Origin: Azolla caroliniana
Lineage: Eukaryota > Polypodiophyta
Direction of reading: 5' to 3'
NCBI GenBank assembly: GCA_043228905.1
Contig: JBHGNT010000013.1
Span: forward strand, 19,964,001-20,028,000
DNA length: 64,000 nucleotides
Under the pieces are notes generated by a model. It did not search any database, was not told the DNA's origin, and was given only the letters and a program-made list of their open reading frames with translations. Every line of letters begins with the position of its first letter. Position 1 is the stretch's first letter. This document shows positions 61,861 to 64,000 of the stretch, piece after piece. Made by a program: the position numbers and the translations under genes.

Positions 61861-63166
61861 TATTAACAAAGAAATATAGCTTAGTTAGTAAAACTGCATA
61901 AGGCACTGGATGATTTTGTGAGCTAACGCTCTATGTCTAGATGGCATTAAACTTCCTTTGAAAAATCTCTAATATGACACTGGATGATTTTGTTAGCTAA
62001 GCAATTAACAAATCTCTAATATGGAACTGAATGATTTTGTTAGCTAAGCAATAAATGTTCTATGTTTAGATGGATTGCAACTCCCTTTCAAAAAACTCTA
62101 ATATGGGCCAATCTAAGATGGGAGAGTTCTTTTAATCAAGCGAAGGAATGTGCATTTATGTCATGCGCTCTGTAGTGTGATAGGGAAGCTCAGGACCTCC
62201 TCACGTTAGTTAGAAATTTAAATATATAGAACTGCATGTGAATCTATCTATGGAAGAATGGATTTGCCAATTGTGCCATTGAGGGGTGGAATTGTAGAAC
62301 ACTATGTTTACCATTGTGTTGGTTTTTTATCTAATAAGAGGGAGATACCACAGCCTTTTTAAGGAAGATTTTGACCTACGATGGGATGTAATGGAATATG
62401 AAGATAAATGGTGCTTGGGTCTGTTCTTGATAGATCTCAAGTGATTAAGGGAGAAGTTGAAGCACAGCATACAGCCACAACAATTGACTAATAGAGAATG
62501 ATCATGGCGTTTTTTAGCTCCATGACTCATGCTACAAGCCAATCAAGGGCTACATGGGTCTTGACTTGGACACTTGAAAGGAGTTACTATAGATCAAGCA
62601 TTGCAAATGTGTCATACATGTAGGCTACTGCCATCTAGATCCCAACCCATGCACCGACCCTTTTTATCAATAAATAAAGTCTATTTTGGCCTCGTAAAAG
62701 ATGACAATATATCTTTCTTTCTTTTTTCCACTGTTGGGTGCATTATCAATAATGCATTTATTAACTTTATTTTAAAGGGTTCTTGCTTTTGTTCCTCTTT
62801 ATGACATCATTTAAATATTGTTTTATTTTATATGTGAATGAATGTATGCACGAGTTGGTCTTTTAACTAGGTCTGGAGAATTGTCTACCTTTCTAGGTTT
62901 AATCTTGCCTCCTACAAAGTAAAGGAATTTAACATGAAGATTTCCTAATGAAAATGCATGTCGAATAATCTGGCTCTGTTTTGGGATTATTATCTTTAGG
63001 GAGACTGTTACGGGTTGAAGCAACTTCATCCAACTCCCAACAATCAACTGCAACGGTGCCTGAACCACCTGAAGGATTTCTTGTTCCTGGTGTATTAGAA
63101 AGCATTAGTGGCGGAACTATTGATGAGCTTGTTAGTGATTCGGAGAAAATTGCTGAAAAGATACAG
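55777..63166 (+). CDS. Probable plastid-targeted protein, first three exons, 3' partial
   Basis: Exons 55777-55903, 57609-57659 and 63000-63166 (127+51+167 nt) join in phase into 115 residues without a stop. Donors are CAT|GTAAGT, CAAG|GTATTT and ATACAG|GTCCAT; acceptors are CCATCAG|CTGAAG and CTTTAG|GGAGA. The N-terminus (MAWSFSASSFCVTSTSPSPH then ASHGLQKNKK) is Ser/Thr-rich with few acidic residues, like a chloroplast transit peptide. The third exon reads GRLLRVEATSSNSQQSTATV, PEPPEGFLVPGVLESISGG and TIDELVSDSEKIAEKIQ. R-V-E-A-T could be the transit-peptide cleavage region. I do not recognise the mature protein. The remaining exons lie beyond the window. Introns of 1.7 and 5.3 kb hold repeats and LINEs. 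Confidence 0.65.
56205..56880 (+). repeat. Degenerate minisatellite in intron 1
   Basis: Six or seven imperfect units of about 80-140 bp begin GTTGATTCC(A/G)TTTTTGGCTT or a variant (56213, 56318, 56400, 56443, 56595, 56700, 56751). Several contain GAGAGTAAATTTGGCATCT, then CTTTCTGCT..(A/G)TCTTC and a TAAATG(T/C)(G/A)TAAGTTAAATGC-like end. The last unit runs into TTGTCTTCACAG, a splice-acceptor-like sequence. Confidence 0.65.
57710..59520 (+). mobile_element. Decayed LINE with a nested hAT-like element
   Basis: The catalytic YADD motif is at about 57718 (TATGCTGATGAC). It is followed by ETRQRLLDAFKSFCTDKEFS then VSLHKTTVMVF, YLGITF near 57937, and a LLYGMELWG box near 58100. HLHLGMAKVRKN and LGNGRIWISL at about 58425-58510 parallel the LINE at 60.8 kb. 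After the inserted element (58583-59226) the C-terminal CKLCREVVELEVHYVCNDIN then FYEIG resumes at about 59370-59450. Many stops. The order of the parts shows that the hAT-like element entered an existing LINE. Confidence 0.75.
58583..59226 (+). mobile_element. hAT-like element nested in a LINE (644 bp)
   Basis: Begins TAGCAATCACCAATG and ends TTCCTATTACTA, partly inverted, with subterminal GGGTTGGGTTGGGTT and GGTTTGGTTCAAACCAAACC runs. The flanking 8-mers ATTGTCAT and ATCATTAT agree at 5 of 8 positions and all three differences are transitions, so a target duplication may have decayed. It is the oldest-looking copy of the family here. Confidence 0.65.
59798..60974 (-). mobile_element. LINE 3' part, minus strand
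   Basis: A 230-codon frame (60974-60282) reads the C-terminal end of a LINE ORF2. It includes TKVEKNRVIRTDIINLENKI then TWISPKIPLGTKMAHYKTHF, ALRSVIGQLRTSSHQLHIEVGRY, and the knuckle ERICQLCHQGVESEEHYVCHC (C-x2-C-x9-H-x3-C), ending LELKRHREKLLKN. A 3'UTR follows to GACGTTAATATATC(TTTC)n at about 59803, the simple-repeat tail of the family. It is the best preserved of the non-L1 LINEs here. Confidence 0.85.
60975..62149. other. LINE tail fragments and short repeats, intron 2
   Basis: Minus-strand LINE 3'-tail pieces sit at about 60980-61030, 61050-61130 (TATATTAACGTCTTTTAGAGG) and 61825-61865 with (GAAA)n. At 61904-62100 a degenerate direct repeat of (C/A)ACTGGATGATTTTGTTAGC occurs three times. 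No gene. Confidence 0.6.
62150..62730 (+). mobile_element. LINE 3' part, plus strand, decayed
   Basis: Reads EEWICQLCH-stop-GVEL, FYLIRGRYHSLFKEDFDL then VMEYEDKWCLGLFLIDLK, LREKL. This is the same region as the LINE at 59798-60974 but inverted and with several stops. Its 3'UTR (GGAGTTACTATAGATCAAGC against GGGGTTACAATTGATCAGGC) and the tail GACAATATATC(TTTC)n at about 62700-62727 also match. Confidence 0.75.
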
Positions 63167-63364
63167 GTCCATTCCTTTCTATTTCATATTTCAATTCGAT
63201 CATGCATTGATATCCATTTTGGAGGGAAAAAGATGAAATATCCTCTATTATATGATGTTATCATAGTTAGAACCCCAAGTTTTAAGAAAAAGAATACCCA
63301 AAGCGTTTTTAAGTACATCCTAACAACAAAAAAAAACATTACTTTCTACTTTATCATGGCTGCA

Positions 63365-63470
63365 GAAAGGAGAAAGAAAGATATATTAGCGTCTTTTAAG
63401 AGGTCTAACTGGGCTATGAGATTGAACGAGAGATTGCACTGTAAACTGTTGCCTAGACTTTGAGAACTCC
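63365..63470 (-). mobile_element. LINE 3' tail fragment, minus strand
   Basis: AAAGAAAGATATATTAGCGT then CTTTTAAGAGG matches the inverted tail of the LINE at 59798. About 100 bp of it can be followed, with differences, through GAGATTGCAC...CTTTGAGAAC. Confidence 0.65.
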
Positions 63471-63494
63471 TAACCAAATTACTATAAGAACACT

Positions 63495-63810
63495 TGGTAA
63501 TGCTTAGCTAGTTACAATATTTGGTACCTCAAGCTGTTTTACTCATCTGACTTTATTTGTTTTGGTCGGTTGGTCTCAAATGCGAGATAACATGGTAATA
63601 TGGAATCCTTTGTTTGGTCTTATAAGCCACTTTGGCCTCTTAAAAGACGGTATGGTAATGCTTAGCTAGTTACAATATTTGGTACCTCAAGCTGTTTTAC
63701 TCATCTGACTTTATTTGTTTTGGTCGGTTGGTCTCAAATGCGAGATAACATGGTAATATGGAATCCTTTGTTTGGTCTTATAAGCCACTTTGGCCTCTTA
63801 AAAGACGGTA
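63495..63810 (+). repeat. Perfect 158-bp tandem duplication
   Basis: 63495-63652 and 63653-63810 are identical by eye over all 158 bp, starting TGGTAATGCTTAGCTAGTTA and ending CTTAAAAGACGGTA. The unit contains the LINE 3' segment GGCCTCTTAAAAGACG in sense. Perfect identity in otherwise decayed DNA means a recent event or an assembly artefact. Confidence 0.95.
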
Positions 63811-63854
63811 GTGTGCAGACACTGGAATATGTTTCTATATTTCTTTCTTTTTGT

Positions 63855-64000
63855 TACAATATACCTAACTTGAGGATCTCACATGTGCCAAAAACCAGAT
63901 TCCCTCATTTCTTTTCTTTTCATGTTATTTACTTTTATATTTACTGTGTAATATTTATTTTATTTTGATTTGTTCTCAAAGACAAGACAACACTTAAGAT
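63855..64000 (+). repeat. Inverted copy of the LINE 3'UTR, cut by window end
   Basis: The reverse complement of 63855-64000 matches 59873-60019 with about ten differences over 147 bp (for example TGAGGGAATCTGGTTTTTGG in both). In LINE orientation this copy is sense, so the rest of its tail should follow just past the window edge. Confidence 0.9.

Noticed and set aside
1-64000. CRISPR arrays, bacterial operons, riboswitches
   Set aside because: The window is plant nuclear DNA. Its direct repeats are tandem or transposon-derived, not spacer arrays.
1-64000. tRNA genes
   Set aside because: No A-box/B-box pair with a foldable cloverleaf was noticed. Not excluded, since no scan was run.

Overview
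The window is nuclear DNA of a land plant. The evidence is plant UDP-glycosyltransferases with a 44-residue PSPG box, an STP-type sugar/H+ symporter, an ENOD93-family gene, a transit-peptide-like gene, a pentatricopeptide-repeat relic, GT-AG introns, and plant LINE, chromovirus and hAT-like repeats. Genes are GC-rich islands in AT-rich, transposon-littered DNA. A seedless vascular plant (fern or lycophyte) is my guess from the look of the genes and the LINE clade; the sequence does not prove it.

Layout. 0-6 kb: an unrecognised AT-rich stretch, a truncated hAT-like element, then a small lysine/glutamate-rich gene resembling KS-type (HIRD11-like) dehydrins. 6-18 kb: a three-gene tandem UGT array made by segmental duplication that includes flanking DNA. 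Copy 1 is intact. Copy 2 carries a short deletion that rewrites its C-terminus. Copy 3 carries a 2-nt insertion that breaks the N-terminal domain. 19-22 kb: a complete hAT-like element with an 8-bp target duplication and a decayed minus-strand LINE. 23.9-28.0 kb: a four-exon ENOD93-like gene (minus strand) with a 3.5-kb first intron. 30-37 kb: a mosaic of chromovirus gag and chromodomain relics, two more hAT-like elements with perfect 8-bp duplications, a plastid 23S rRNA fragment lying against a LINE fragment, and an LTR-like segment. 40.1-42.5 kb: a two-exon secreted protein whose ends look like a lipocalin but whose middle is a large helical insertion. 45.0-47.3 kb: a four-exon sugar transporter (minus strand) in which the usual proton-binding Asp of TM1 is Asn. 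49.8-53.7 kb: a 5'-truncated L1-type LINE joined in sense to a PPR pseudogene, ending in an A-rich tail and bracketed by a 15-bp direct repeat, as expected for 3' transduction or a chimeric retrocopy. 55.8-64 kb: the 5' part of a probable plastid-protein gene whose introns are filled with LINE copies in both orientations, a nested hAT-like element and tandem repeats; the gene runs off the window.

The genes do not form an operon-like or pathway unit. The UGT array is the only real cluster. Exon structures were worked out by hand from splice signals, reading phase and family motifs, and have not been tested against transcripts.
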